Shown: positions 1-8,807, counted from the stretch's first letter. The stretch: 64,000 nt of DNA from Nitrospirota bacterium (GCA_035516965.1 DATIZR010000111.1:31346-95345); one strand, 5' to 3'. Notes: a model not told the origin generated them from the letters alone. Numbers and translations: made by a program.

Positions 1-2
1 AT

Positions 3-338
3 GCCGGCGCGCTCTACGGCATCGTGACCGAGAACGACCTCATAAGCAGGAACAAGAGGCTCCACATCCCCACGGTCATCAGTTTCCTGGACGCGGCCAT
101 TTACCTCGAAAGCTCGAAGAAGTTCGAGGCTGACGTCAAACGGCTCGCCGCGACCCAGGTCAAAGACATCTGCTCGCGCAAGGTCATCACCATTGCAGAG
201 GACGCGTCCGTCGTGGACATTGCGACGATCATGGATGAAAAGAAGGTCCATATCCTCCCGGTCGTGAAGGGCGGCAAGGTCGCGGGCATCGTGGGCAAAC
301 GCGACGTGGTCAGGGCCGTGGCCATGCGGGCGGAGTGA
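3..338 (+). CDS. CBS-domain protein, 3' part (5' end outside window)
   Basis: The reading frame is open to the left edge from base 3, so the start lies upstream; 111 residues are visible. They hold the end of one CBS motif (GIVTENDLI) and a complete second CBS domain, about residues 47-108, with the typical DIATIMDEKKVHILPVV core and a GIVGKRDVVRAV ending. CBS pairs bind adenine nucleotides and act as energy or ligand sensors. Nothing outside the CBS pair is visible, so any fused upstream domain is unknown. Its stop codon overlaps the tsaE start (TGATG), suggesting translational coupling. A CBS protein beside tsaE is a layout I associate with Geobacter-like genomes (recollection, not checked). 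Confidence 0.85.
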   Translation, partial: AGALYGIVTENDLISRNKRLHIPTVISFLDAAIYLESSKKFEADVKRLAATQVKDICSRKVITIAEDASVVDIATIMDEKKVHILPVVKGGKVAGIVGKRDVVRAVAMRAE

Positions 339-808
339 TGTTCAGCGTGGTCACGGGGAGCCCGGAACAGACGTGGAGGATCGGAGAGAGGCTGGGCGCG
401 CTGCTCGGGCCCGGGGATACGGTCTGCCTCTACGGCGACCTCGGGGCCGGCAAGACGAGCTTCTCCTACGGCATCGCCCTCGGGCTCGAAGTAAAAACGC
501 AGTATGTGACTAGCCCCACGTTCACCTTTGTGAACGAATACCAGGGGCGGGTGCCCTTCTACCATATCGACCTGTACCGTCTGAAGGGTCCTGAAGAGCT
601 CGAGAACATCGGGTTCGGAGAGTACATCGGTTCCCGCGGCGCCGCCGTGATCGAGTGGGCCGAACGGGCCGAGGACGAACTCCCGGCGGAGCGCCTCAGT
701 GTATACCTCACGTACGTTGACGAGCAGCGCCGCGAGATAGGGTTCCTCGGCGAAGGCGAGCGGTACCGGAGGATGGTCGATACCCTGAAGCAGGAGCTGG
801 GAACATGA
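338..808 (+). CDS. tsaE: tRNA threonylcarbamoyladenosine biosynthesis ATPase TsaE
   Basis: P-loop ATPase needed with TsaB/TsaC/TsaD to make t6A37 on ANN-decoding tRNAs in the cytoplasm. The 156-residue length is normal for the family. Walker A is GDLGAGKT (residues 33-40), followed by the family block TSPTFTFVNEY and the HIDLYRL segment, then an IEWAERAED motif typical of TsaE. The ATG at 338 overlaps the CBS-protein stop; an in-frame GTG sits one codon earlier. The usual partner tsaB is not next to it; instead a short reading frame overlaps its stop codon. Confidence 0.95.
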   Translation: MFSVVTGSPEQTWRIGERLGALLGPGDTVCLYGDLGAGKTSFSYGIALGLEVKTQYVTSPTFTFVNEYQGRVPFYHIDLYRLKGPEELENIGFGEYIGSRGAAVIEWAERAEDELPAERLSVYLTYVDEQRREIGFLGEGERYRRMVDTLKQELGT

Positions 809-903
809 CAAGCTCTTTAGCCACTGAGGCCATAGGGATCTTAGAGAAAATCTTGTTGGAGGCCGTGCTTAGCGCGCTGCGTGCGGCCCGTGGCCATTCC
901 TGA
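805..903 (+). CDS. possible 32-residue small ORF coupled to tsaE
   Basis: An ATG at 805 overlaps the tsaE stop codon in the four-base ATGA arrangement typical of translational coupling, and opens a 32-residue frame ending at 901-903. The predicted peptide is rich in Leu and Ala (contains EAIGILEKILLEAVLSALRA), suggestive of an amphipathic helix. It resembles neither the TsaB N-terminus nor any family I recognise. It fills most of the tsaE-nadK gap. It could equally be a chance frame in GC-rich DNA. Confidence 0.3.
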   Translation: MTSSLATEAIGILEKILLEAVLSALRAARGHS

Positions 904-930
904 TCTCCCGGCTGTTCTCCCCGGTATCCA

Positions 931-1782
931 ATGAAAAAGATCGGAATCATCGCAAAGAACATTCCGGAAGCGCAGCGGGCCACGCGGAAACTGGCTGCGT
1001 GGCTCGATTCACGCGGCAAGAAGGTATTTATTGACACCGTCACCGCCGAAGCCATCAGGATGCGCGGCCACGAGGCGGCGTCCATCCCTTCGCTCGTCGA
1101 GATGATCATCGTGCTCGGCGGGGACGGCACGCTCCTCTCCGCCGCACGCCACGTGGCCGATGCCCACAGCGATGTGCCGATCTTCGGCGTGAACCTGGGG
1201 AGCCTCGGGTTCATGGCGGAGGTGTCCCTGGACGAGCTGTACGACAACCTGGAAAAGGCGATAGCGGGCCGTCTCGCAACCGAGGACCGGATCATGCTCA
1301 CCGCGAGCGTCATCCGCGGGGGCGACCGTGTGTCCCAGTACCGCGTGCTGAACGACGCGGTCGTGAACAAGGGGGCGCTCGCCCGCATGATGGAGCTCAA
1401 GGTATCCGTGAACGAAGGGCACCTGACGACCTTCCGTGCCGACGGTCTGATCGTCGCGACACCTACGGGCTCCACGGCCTATTCCCTCTCGGCCGGCGGG
1501 CCCATCATCTATCCGACAATCCACTGTTTCGTACTGACCCCGATCTGCCCCCACACGCTCTCGAACCGGCCGATCGCCCTGCCGGACAACGTCGTCGTGA
1601 CGGTCTGCCTGATATCGCCGAGTGAAGACGTCACCCTCACGCTCGACGGTCAGATCGGGTTTCCCCTGCTCCCGAAGGACATCGTGGAGATCAAGAAGTC
1701 CCGGTTCAGGATGCGGCTGATCAAGCACCCCGCGAAGAGCTATTACGAGATCCTGAGGACCAAGCTGAAGTGGGGGAATTGA
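931..1782 (+). CDS. nadK: NAD kinase
   Basis: ATP (or polyphosphate)-dependent phosphorylation of NAD to NADP in the cytoplasm. At 283 residues it matches the family. The diagnostic GGDGT motif is at residues 63-67 with the preceding IIVLGG strand, and the second conserved block TPTGSTAYSLSAGGPI is near residue 180, followed by LTPICPHTLSNRP, all hallmarks of NadK/PpnK. The start at 931 is the first ATG in a frame that begins with the typical MKKIGIIAK; no clear Shine-Dalgarno sequence precedes it. Confidence 0.96.
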   Translation: MKKIGIIAKNIPEAQRATRKLAAWLDSRGKKVFIDTVTAEAIRMRGHEAASIPSLVEMIIVLGGDGTLLSAARHVADAHSDVPIFGVNLGSLGFMAEVSLDELYDNLEKAIAGRLATEDRIMLTASVIRGGDRVSQYRVLNDAVVNKGALARMMELKVSVNEGHLTTFRADGLIVATPTGSTAYSLSAGGPIIYPTIHCFVLTPICPHTLSNRPIALPDNVVVTVCLISPSEDVTLTLDGQIGFPLLPKDIVEIKKSRFRMRLIKHPAKSYYEILRTKLKWGN

Positions 1783-1831
1783 ACCGAAATGCATCGTGGG
1801 AAGTCCACCGTTCAGGGCAAGCAGAGATGGC

Positions 1832-2635
1832 ATGCGTTCCATGAATGACAGCCGGCGCGATTTTCTGGAAATTGTAACGCAGATAAGGTCGCATCTCGAG
1901 TATCAGCGCGCGCTGGGGGTTTCAGGGGTCCCGATTCTTCCGGCCGTTGATGCTGGGGCCGCGACTCCTGCAAAGAGCGATTCCCGTCCTTCCGCGCCGG
2001 CCGCTGTCAAAGGGAATGCGGCCCAGCCCCCACCGCTGAACACGCCGGAAGCGGGTGGATCGGGTACGCAGGCTTCAGCACTCGCCGCCGTTCGCGAAGA
2101 GCTCGGCGAGTGCGTCCGGTGCAGATTGAGCACGGGGCGGAAGACGATCGTGTTCGGGGAGGGGGACCCCGCTGCCGCGCTCGTTTTCGTGGGAGAAGGA
2201 CCGGGCAGGGAAGAAGACGAGCAGGGAAGGCCTTTCGTGGGCGCGGCCGGCCAGCTCCTGACGGACATCATCGTAAAGGGAATGCAGCTGAGACGAGAGG
2301 ATGTCTATATCTGTAACATCGTGAAGTGCAGGCCGCCGGATAACCGGAACCCCGAGACGGACGAGATCGACGCCTGCGCGCCGTTCCTCAGAAAACAGGT
2401 CCAGGCGATCCACCCCCGGGTCATCATCGCGCTCGGAAACATCGCCGTGAAGACGCTGCTGAAAACGGACAAGGGGATCACCGCGCTTCGCGGGAAATGG
2501 CAGACCTTCGAAGGGATACCGCTGATGCCGACCTTTCACCCGGCATATCTCCTCAGAAATCCCAGGGACAAGAGGCTCGTCTGGGAAGACATTCAAAAGG
2601 TGATGGCAAAGCTGGGGATCGCGGCGAAAGAATAA
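1832..2635 (+). CDS. Uracil-DNA glycosylase, family 4 (4Fe-4S)
   Basis: Removes uracil from DNA in base-excision repair. The catalytic region holds GEGPGREEDEQGRPFVG (residues 121-137) and the C-terminal TFHPAYLLRNP block, both characteristic of family-4 (UDGa/thermostable type) enzymes. Iron-sulfur ligands are visible as Cys94 and Cys97 and a second pair Cys166/Cys182 spaced 16 apart, as in the Thermus enzyme. Residues 1-90 are a low-complexity Pro/Ala-rich N-terminal extension, common in such proteins. Starts at 1832 and 1841 are both possible; 1832 is chosen for the AGAG five bases upstream. The repair gene mutS follows. Confidence 0.93.
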   Translation: MRSMNDSRRDFLEIVTQIRSHLEYQRALGVSGVPILPAVDAGAATPAKSDSRPSAPAAVKGNAAQPPPLNTPEAGGSGTQASALAAVREELGECVRCRLSTGRKTIVFGEGDPAAALVFVGEGPGREEDEQGRPFVGAAGQLLTDIIVKGMQLRREDVYICNIVKCRPPDNRNPETDEIDACAPFLRKQVQAIHPRVIIALGNIAVKTLLKTDKGITALRGKWQTFEGIPLMPTFHPAYLLRNPRDKRLVWEDIQKVMAKLGIAAKE

Positions 2636-2733
2636 TGTCCCTCCGTTCAGGCGCCACTGGCCAGCGGCCAGACTGACGTAAAGGAGAGTGTTTCCGGGAG
2701 ACTGTCTCCTGCGCTCTGTCCTCAGTTTTCACT

Positions 2734-5406
2734 ATGTCCGACTTAACCCCCCTCATGAAGCAGTACCGCGAGATCAAGCGCCAGCATCTCGATGCGATCC
2801 TCCTGTTCCGCATGGGTGACTTCTACGAGATGTTCGACCAGGACGCGGTGACCGCCTCGAAGATCCTGGAGATCACGCTCACCGCCCGGAACAAGTCGAA
2901 GGGCGTCGAGACGCCGCTTTGCGGCTTTCCCTATCACGCCGCCGAAGGGTACATCGCGAAGCTCATCCGGCGCGGCTTCAAGGTGGCGGTCTGCGAGCAG
3001 GTTGAGGACCCCAAGCTCGCCAAGGGGATCGTGAAGCGCGAGGTGATCCGCGTCGTCACCCCGGGCACGGTCCTCGACGCGAACCTGCTCGACGCGAAGG
3101 ACAACAACTACCTTGCGTCGCTCTCTCCTGCAAAGGACGGCTTCGGGCTTTCCTTCCTCGACATTTCCACGGGTGATTTCTTCATGGCGGAGGTCGCCGG
3201 CAGGTCCAACCTGGCGGAACTGGACACCCTGCTCGCCCGGTTCGCGCCGCGGGAGATCGTGCTGCCGGAGGGTGTCCAGATCGAAGCGGGGCTGGCGTCC
3301 CTCCTCCGGCAGTACACGCAGGCGGTCAATGCCTATGATGACTGGACGTTCGACCGGGACACGGCCCTGCGGACCCTCCTCGATCACTTCAAGGTAGCCT
3401 CGCTCGAAGGGTTCGGCTGCAGCGGCATGAAGGCGGGCATTTCCGCGGCCGGCGCAGCGATACGGTACATCGGGGAAACGCAGAAGACGGGCCTTGCGAA
3501 CATAAGGAGGATCAAGCCGTACCTGGCGCGGGAGCACATGGTGCTGGATGCGTCGTGCTCGCGGAACCTGGAGCTCGTGAAGAATATGTTCGACGGCTCA
3601 TCCCGGGGGACGCTGCTCTCGGTGCTCGATCACACGGTCACCTCCATGGGCGGCAGGAAGCTGCGCGAATGGCTGCTGAACCCGCTCCGGGACGCCGGGG
3701 AGATCGAGCGCCGTCTCGACGCCGTGGCCGAGTTCAAGAACGACCACCAGCTCCGCGCGAACCTGCGCACCGCGCTCGGGGCCGTCTACGACCTCGAACG
3801 GCTGATCAGCCGCGTCTCGCTCGGCGCGGCCAATGCCCGCGACCTGCTCGCGCTCAAGCAGTCCTTCACCGCCCTTCCCCGGATCCGCGAGCACCTCGCC
3901 GGCTGCATGGCGAAGCTGATCTTCGCGATGACCGGCGACTGGGACGACCTTCAGGAGGTGCTCCAGCTCATCGACAGGGCCGTCTCCGACGATCCCCCCT
4001 ATGCGCTGCGGGAAGGAAAGCTGATCAAAAAGGGTTTCAACGCGGAGCTCGACGAACTCCGGTCCATCAGCTCCGAAGGCAAGGGCTGGATCGCCGGCAT
4101 CGAGCAGCGAGAGCGGGAGAGGACCGGCATCAACTCCCTCAAGGTGAGCTACAACAGGGTCTTCGGTTACTATATCGAGATAACCAGGGCGAACCTCGCA
4201 AACGTGCCGCAGGATTTTATCCGGAAACAGACCCTGGCGAACGCGGAGCGGTTCATCACGCCGGAGCTCAAAGAGTTTGAGGAGAAGGTCCTCGGAGCGG
4301 AAGAGAAAATTCTCGACCTGGAATACCGGCTGTTCCTGCAGGTTCGGGACAACGTCGCCGCGTCCACGGTCAGGGTCCAGGACATGGCGGGAAGGCTCGC
4401 GGTCATCGACTGCCTCGCATCCCTGGCGGAGGCTGCGGCCAGGAACAGTTACGCCAGGCCCATAATCCTCGAAGGCGACCTCCTGAAGATCGTGGAAGGC
4501 CGGCATCCGGTCATCGAACAGCTCGTGGAGGAGCGGTTCATCCCGAACGACACGGTGCTGGACTGCGAGGAGAACCAGATCATGATCCTGACCGGGCCGA
4601 ACATGGCCGGCAAGTCCACCTACATGCGGCAGGTGGCACTGATCACGCTCATGGCGCAGATGGGCGGCTTCGTCCCTGCCCGGGAAGCGCAGATCGGGAT
4701 CGTGGACCGGATCTTCACCCGCGTCGGCGCATCGGACTTCATCGCACGAGGACAGAGCACGTTCATGGTCGAGATGAACGAGACCGCCAACATCCTGAAC
4801 AACGCCACGGACCGGAGCCTGATCATCCTTGACGAGATCGGAAGGGGCACGAGCACATTTGACGGCATCAGCATCGCCTGGGCTGTTGCCGAGCATATCC
4901 ATACCAGGCTCAGGGCGCGGACGCTGTTCGCGACGCACTACCATGAACTAACGGAACTGGCGCTGACCATGGACCGCGTGAAGAACTGCACCGTGGCCAT
5001 CAAGGAGTGGAACGACCAGATCGTTTTCCTGCGGCGCGTCGTCGAGGGCGGCGCCGACAAATCGTACGGCATCCAGGTTGCGCGGCTCGCCGGGCTTCCC
5101 GCGTCGGTCATCGACCGGGCGAAGGAAGTGCTTGCCAACCTTGAGCAGGCGGAGTTCAACGAGCTGGGAGAGCCGGTCGCCGCATCCCATCTCCCGGGAA
5201 CGGGCGCGGGGGGCGGGCCGAAAGCACCAGGGAACGGGAAGGACGGCGAAGGGGCAGATGCGCCACAGCCCCAGCTCGGGCTGTTCGCGACCGAGGCCGG
5301 GCTCCTGTTCAAGGAGATCGCCGACCTGAACCTGGATGCCATGACGCCCCTGGACGCGATGAACAAGCTCCATGAACTGAAGAAAAAGGTGGAGGGTGAC
5401 TCCTGA
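2734..5406 (+). CDS. mutS: DNA mismatch repair protein MutS
   Basis: Recognises mismatches and short loops and starts methyl-independent or methyl-directed repair with MutL. Full length (890 residues). Domain I carries the mismatch-reading Phe-X-Glu in MGDFYEMF (about residues 27-34); the ATPase has Walker A GPNMAGKST near residue 621, Walker B LIILDEIGRGTSTFDG and the ATHYHEL switch. The C-terminal tail (about residues 800-890) ends with the usual LNPLDAMNKLHELK-like helix (here MTPLDAMNKLHELKKK) involved in tetramer formation. The start has no obvious Shine-Dalgarno; a dyad, GGAGAC-T-GTCTCC, lies at 2697-2709. Its stop overlaps the next ATG (TGATG at 5404-5408). No mutL is in the window. 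Confidence 0.98.
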   Translation: MSDLTPLMKQYREIKRQHLDAILLFRMGDFYEMFDQDAVTASKILEITLTARNKSKGVETPLCGFPYHAAEGYIAKLIRRGFKVAVCEQVEDPKLAKGIVKREVIRVVTPGTVLDANLLDAKDNNYLASLSPAKDGFGLSFLDISTGDFFMAEVAGRSNLAELDTLLARFAPREIVLPEGVQIEAGLASLLRQYTQAVNAYDDWTFDRDTALRTLLDHFKVASLEGFGCSGMKAGISAAGAAIRYIGETQKTGLANIRRIKPYLAREHMVLDASCSRNLELVKNMFDGSSRGTLLSVLDHTVTSMGGRKLREWLLNPLRDAGEIERRLDAVAEFKNDHQLRANLRTALGAVYDLERLISRVSLGAANARDLLALKQSFTALPRIREHLAGCMAKLIFAMTGDWDDLQEVLQLIDRAVSDDPPYALREGKLIKKGFNAELDELRSISSEGKGWIAGIEQRERERTGINSLKVSYNRVFGYYIEITRANLANVPQDFIRKQTLANAERFITPELKEFEEKVLGAEEKILDLEYRLFLQVRDNVAASTVRVQDMAGRLAVIDCLASLAEAAARNSYARPIILEGDLLKIVEGRHPVIEQLVEERFIPNDTVLDCEENQIMILTGPNMAGKSTYMRQVALITLMAQMGGFVPAREAQIGIVDRIFTRVGASDFIARGQSTFMVEMNETANILNNATDRSLIILDEIGRGTSTFDGISIAWAVAEHIHTRLRARTLFATHYHELTELALTMDRVKNCTVAIKEWNDQIVFLRRVVEGGADKSYGIQVARLAGLPASVIDRAKEVLANLEQAEFNELGEPVAASHLPGTGAGGGPKAPGNGKDGEGADAPQPQLGLFATEAGLLFKEIADLNLDAMTPLDAMNKLHELKKKVEGDS

Positions 5407-6641
5407 TGCTGGTTGCCCGGGAAAGGAAAATCTACCGGAACTTCATACTCTCGACCGGCCTGGTCACGGCTCTGGTGCTGTCGGTCATCTTTCTCGATAT
5501 GGCCTTCCGCACGCGGCAGCTCATGAACGAGGAGAACCTGATCCAGGCCCGTGTCCTGTTCAACACGATCGTGCTGACCAGAAAATGGAACGCCAATTAC
5601 GGCGGTGTGTACGTGGAGAAGAGGCCCGGGGTAAGCTCCAATCCCTATCTCGAAGATCCGGACATCAGGACTTCCGAGGGAAAGGTCTTCACCCTCCGGA
5701 ACCCGGCGCTCATGACCCGCGAGATATCGGAGTACGCCGCACGGGAAGGCCTGTTCCGGTTCCATATCACGAGCTTGAAGCTCCTGAACCCCGGGAACGC
5801 AGCCGATGTTTTTGAGACGGAGGCCCTGCGTGAATTTGAACGGGGAAATCTGAAGGAGATGAGCAAGGTAGAAAACAGCAACGGCCGGAGTTCCTTCCGG
5901 TATATGGCTCCGCTGTACGTGGATGAAAGCTGCCTGCAGTGTCACGGCCGCCAGGACTACCGGCTGGGAGATGTCCGCGGCGGCATCAGCATCACCTTCG
6001 ATATCGAAGACCTGCAGAAAAAAATCAAGACGAACACATTCTGGATTTTCTTTTTCGGGATCACGAGCACGGCGATGCTCCTGGGTCTTATCGCCGTCTT
6101 CATGGCCCGGCTCATCAAGAAACTTGCCGATGCGCGGCAGCAGATAGAGCGGATCGCGATCACTGATGAATTGACCGGACTGTACAACCGTCGGCATGTC
6201 CTGGACCGGTTCGGCGAGGAGTTTGAAAAAAGCGCCCGGTTGAAGACAAACCTGTCCTGCATCATTGCCGATATCGACCATTTCAAAAACGTCAATGACC
6301 GCTACGGACATCTCAAGGGCGATGGCGTCCTGAAGGAAGTGGGCCGTCTTTTGAAGAGCACGGCGCGGGCCTACGACATCGCGGGCCGGTACGGAGGGGA
6401 AGAGTTCCTGATCATTCTGCCCGCTACCAGTCTTGAACAGGCCTGGAACTACGGGGAGCGGATCCGGATGCAGGTCAAGGAAACCATGATGGATGACGTG
6501 CAGGTTACCATCAGCATGGGAGTTACCGAAATCCAGGCGGGCGATGCGTCCATCGATGACCTGATCAGGCGGGCCGACGACGCCCTGTACCGGGCAAAGG
6601 ATGCGGGCAGGGACCGGGTGGACTGGCTGCCGCGCTTCTGA
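5406..6641 (+). CDS. Membrane diguanylate cyclase with periplasmic heme-type (DUF3365/Tll0287-like) sensor
   Basis: Makes cyclic di-GMP from two GTP. Domain order: membrane segment (about 15-35), a periplasmic sensor of the DUF3365/Tll0287-like type with a c-type heme motif CLQCH (Cys176, Cys179, His180), a second membrane segment (about 212-236), and a GGDEF domain (about 250-410). The active site is GGEEF and an intact inhibitory I-site RAYD lies five residues before it, so product inhibition is expected. The heme motif suggests sensing of redox state, oxygen or NO (inference). It starts on the mutS stop codon although function is unrelated, so co-transcription with mutS is likely. Confidence 0.93.
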   Translation: MLVARERKIYRNFILSTGLVTALVLSVIFLDMAFRTRQLMNEENLIQARVLFNTIVLTRKWNANYGGVYVEKRPGVSSNPYLEDPDIRTSEGKVFTLRNPALMTREISEYAAREGLFRFHITSLKLLNPGNAADVFETEALREFERGNLKEMSKVENSNGRSSFRYMAPLYVDESCLQCHGRQDYRLGDVRGGISITFDIEDLQKKIKTNTFWIFFFGITSTAMLLGLIAVFMARLIKKLADARQQIERIAITDELTGLYNRRHVLDRFGEEFEKSARLKTNLSCIIADIDHFKNVNDRYGHLKGDGVLKEVGRLLKSTARAYDIAGRYGGEEFLIILPATSLEQAWNYGERIRMQVKETMMDDVQVTISMGVTEIQAGDASIDDLIRRADDALYRAKDAGRDRVDWLPRF

Positions 6642-6680
6642 TCCGGCTGCAGCAGGCCGGGCCGGTTCTCGAATTTCCCA

Positions 6681-6709
6681 TTGACACCCTGACCAGGTTT
6701 TGGTAATAT
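6681..6709 (+). promoter_or_regulatory. Sigma-70 promoter for rplI
   Basis: TTGACA at 6681-6686, a 17-base spacer and TAATAT at 6704-6709: a near-consensus housekeeping promoter about 40 bases before the rplI start. Confidence 0.8.
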
Positions 6710-6748
6710 CGTCCCTCTATTCCGCATTTGAAAGGAGCAGAACCAGCG

Positions 6749-7195
6749 ATGCAGGTGATTCTTCGGGAAGATATTGATAAACTGGGCAAGATCGGCGACC
6801 TGGTGAAGGTTGCGGACGGGTACGCCCGGAACTATCTGGTGCCAGGGAAAAAAGCGATCGAGGCCACGCCGGACAACGTCCATGCCATGGAGCATGCGAA
6901 GAAAATGGTTGCCGACCGCCTTCGCAAGCTGAAAAAGGAAGCGGCAGCCGATGCCGACCAGATCAAGGGCCTGTCAATCGAGATCAAGGCCAAGGTCGGC
7001 GAGGAAGGCAAGCTCTTCGGCTCCGTCACGCCCATGGACATCATCGAGGCGGCGAAGGCCAAGGGCGTCACCATCGATAAGAGAAAGATCGTGCTCGAGG
7101 AGCCGATCAAGCGAGTGGGCGAATACACGATCACCGTGAAACTCCACGCCGACGTGACCGCCGACTTCAAGGTGTCCGTCACGGCTGCGGAATAG
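6749..7195 (+). CDS. rplI: 50S ribosomal protein L9
   Basis: Binds 23S rRNA at the base of the L1 stalk. The 148-residue length and the N-terminal MQVILREDIDKLGKIGDLV-type signature with GYARNYLVPGKKA are typical; the central Lys/Ala-rich helix (about 45-75) and C-terminal domain are present. The ATG at 6749 is preceded by AAAGGAG at 6731-6737. It has its own strong promoter and is followed by a terminator and dnaB. The rest of the usual ribosomal cluster (rpsF, ssb, rpsR, DUF2232) is 41 kb away on the other strand. Confidence 0.98.
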   Translation: MQVILREDIDKLGKIGDLVKVADGYARNYLVPGKKAIEATPDNVHAMEHAKKMVADRLRKLKKEAAADADQIKGLSIEIKAKVGEEGKLFGSVTPMDIIEAAKAKGVTIDKRKIVLEEPIKRVGEYTITVKLHADVTADFKVSVTAAE

Positions 7196-7242
7196 GCTGA
7201 GCGTACACGCTCCTCGCTTTCTTCCTGACACGTCCTACTCTC

Positions 7243-7275
7243 AAGGCTGGTGGATCCACACCAGCCTTCGTTTTT
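7243..7275 (+). terminator. Rho-independent terminator after rplI
   Basis: A perfect 10-bp stem AAGGCTGGTG/CACCAGCCTT (7243-7252 and 7259-7268) with a six-base loop, followed by CGTTTTT. It lies between rplI and dnaB, so dnaB must be fed by read-through or by a promoter not evident here. Confidence 0.85.
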
Positions 7276-7305
7276 CCATTCCCCCGATGTACGTGGAGAT
7301 GAACC

Positions 7306-8688
7306 ATGGCGCTTGAGACCGAAATCTCCCTTCAAAAACTCCCCCCGCAGAACATCGAAGCCGAACAGATGGTGCTGGGCGCCATCATGATCGAGAATGA
7401 CGCTATGAACAAGGTCGTGGAGCTCCTGTCGCCCGAGGATTTCTACAAGGACGCCCACCGCAGGATATTCAAGGTCATGATCGACATGTTCGAGTCGGGT
7501 GAGGCGATCGACCTCGTCACGCTGCCCGACGCGCTGCGCGGGAAGGTGGGCCTCGAGGCGATCGGCGGCGCGTCCTATCTCGCGGCCCTGGTCAGCATGG
7601 TCCCCACGGCGGCGAACATCAAGAACCACGCACGGATCGTACGTGAGAAATCGGTCCTGCGCAGGCTCATCCATTCCGCAACGGACATCGTCACCCAGAG
7701 CTACGACGACGCCCGCACGATCGACATCGACGAACTGCTCGACCGTGCGGAGAAGTCCATTTTCGAGATCGCCCAGAACAAGATCAGGGACTCCTTCGTG
7801 TCCATGAAGAACATCGTAGGGCACAGCTTCGCAATCGTGGAACGGCTCTACGAACGGAAGGAAATGGTCACCGGCCTCCCGACGGGGTTCGTGGACCTCG
7901 ACGAGCGGACGTCCGGCTTTCAGCCGAGCGACCTGATCATCATTGCCGGGAGGCCGTCGATGGGCAAGACCGCCTTCGTCCTGAACATCGCGGCCCACGC
8001 GGCGATCGACAAGGGGAAATCGGTCGCGATCTTCAGCCTGGAAATGTCCAAGGAGCAGCTCGTTCTCCGGCTCCTCGGCTCCGAGTCGCGGGTGGACGCG
8101 CACCGGCTGCGGACGGGCCATCTTTCCGAGCGGGACTGGCCGGCGCTCTCGAACGCTGCCGGACGTCTCGCCGAAGCGCCCATCTTCATCGATGACACGG
8201 CGGCCATCTCCGTGCTCGAAATGCGGGCAAAGGCAAGACGGCTCAAGGCGGACCAGGGAGTGGACCTGCTCATCGTGGACTACCTCCAACTCATGCGCGG
8301 AAGGGGAGACGAGGGCAGCCGCGAGCAGGAAATCTCCAACATCTCCCGTTCGCTCAAGGCTCTCGCCAAGGAGCTCCAGATACCCGTGGTCGCACTCTCC
8401 CAGCTGAACCGGGCCGTGGAAACTCGCCCGGGGAGGGAGAAGCGGCCGATGCTGGCGGACCTCCGTGAATCCGGCGCGATCGAACAGGACGCGGACGTGA
8501 TCCTCTTCATCTATCGCGACGAGGTATACAACAAATGCGAGTGCCCCCACGACGGCGAATGCCTCTGCGGAAGAAGGGGCGTGGCCGAGGTTATCATCGG
8601 CAAGCAGAGAAACGGCCCCATCGGTAAGGTGGACCTGACGTTCATCAACCGGTATACGCGGTTCGAGAACGCGGAAAAGCGGTTCTAG
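7306..8688 (+). CDS. dnaB: Replicative DNA helicase DnaB
   Basis: Hexameric 5'-3' helicase at the replication fork. 460 residues with the N-terminal domain starting PPQNIEAEQMVLGAIM, Walker A GRPSMGKTAF (about 215-224), the DYLQLMRG Walker B strand and the RESGAIEQDADVI and IIGKQRNGP motifs. Near the C-terminus, where most DnaB proteins have a short acidic loop, this one has a cysteine-rich loop with Cys411, 413, 419 and 421 and His415, which could bind a metal (inference). A GGAG lies upstream of the start. No intein is present. Confidence 0.97.
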   Translation: MALETEISLQKLPPQNIEAEQMVLGAIMIENDAMNKVVELLSPEDFYKDAHRRIFKVMIDMFESGEAIDLVTLPDALRGKVGLEAIGGASYLAALVSMVPTAANIKNHARIVREKSVLRRLIHSATDIVTQSYDDARTIDIDELLDRAEKSIFEIAQNKIRDSFVSMKNIVGHSFAIVERLYERKEMVTGLPTGFVDLDERTSGFQPSDLIIIAGRPSMGKTAFVLNIAAHAAIDKGKSVAIFSLEMSKEQLVLRLLGSESRVDAHRLRTGHLSERDWPALSNAAGRLAEAPIFIDDTAAISVLEMRAKARRLKADQGVDLLIVDYLQLMRGRGDEGSREQEISNISRSLKALAKELQIPVVALSQLNRAVETRPGREKRPMLADLRESGAIEQDADVILFIYRDEVYNKCECPHDGECLCGRRGVAEVIIGKQRNGPIGKVDLTFINRYTRFENAEKRF

Positions 8689-8807
8689 AAAGAAGCACCG
8701 GCTGCCAGGCGTTGGATTATCCATAAGCATCAGCTCCAAATTAGTATGGTAACGTCGTGACGGGATGTTGTTTGTAGTTGAGGATATGCAATTTCAGGAG
8801 GGCTTCC

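Noticed and set aside
101..811. Long open frame on the minus strand opposite the CBS protein and tsaE
   Set aside because: It is antisense to two clear genes, has no family motif, and is explained by GC-rich codon bias. The same holds for other long antisense frames, for example those opposite pilY1, mutS, gspD and the kinase gene.
2657..2671. CTGGCC-AGC-GGCCAG hairpin before mutS as a terminator
   Set aside because: Short stem with a three-base loop and no T-run after it.
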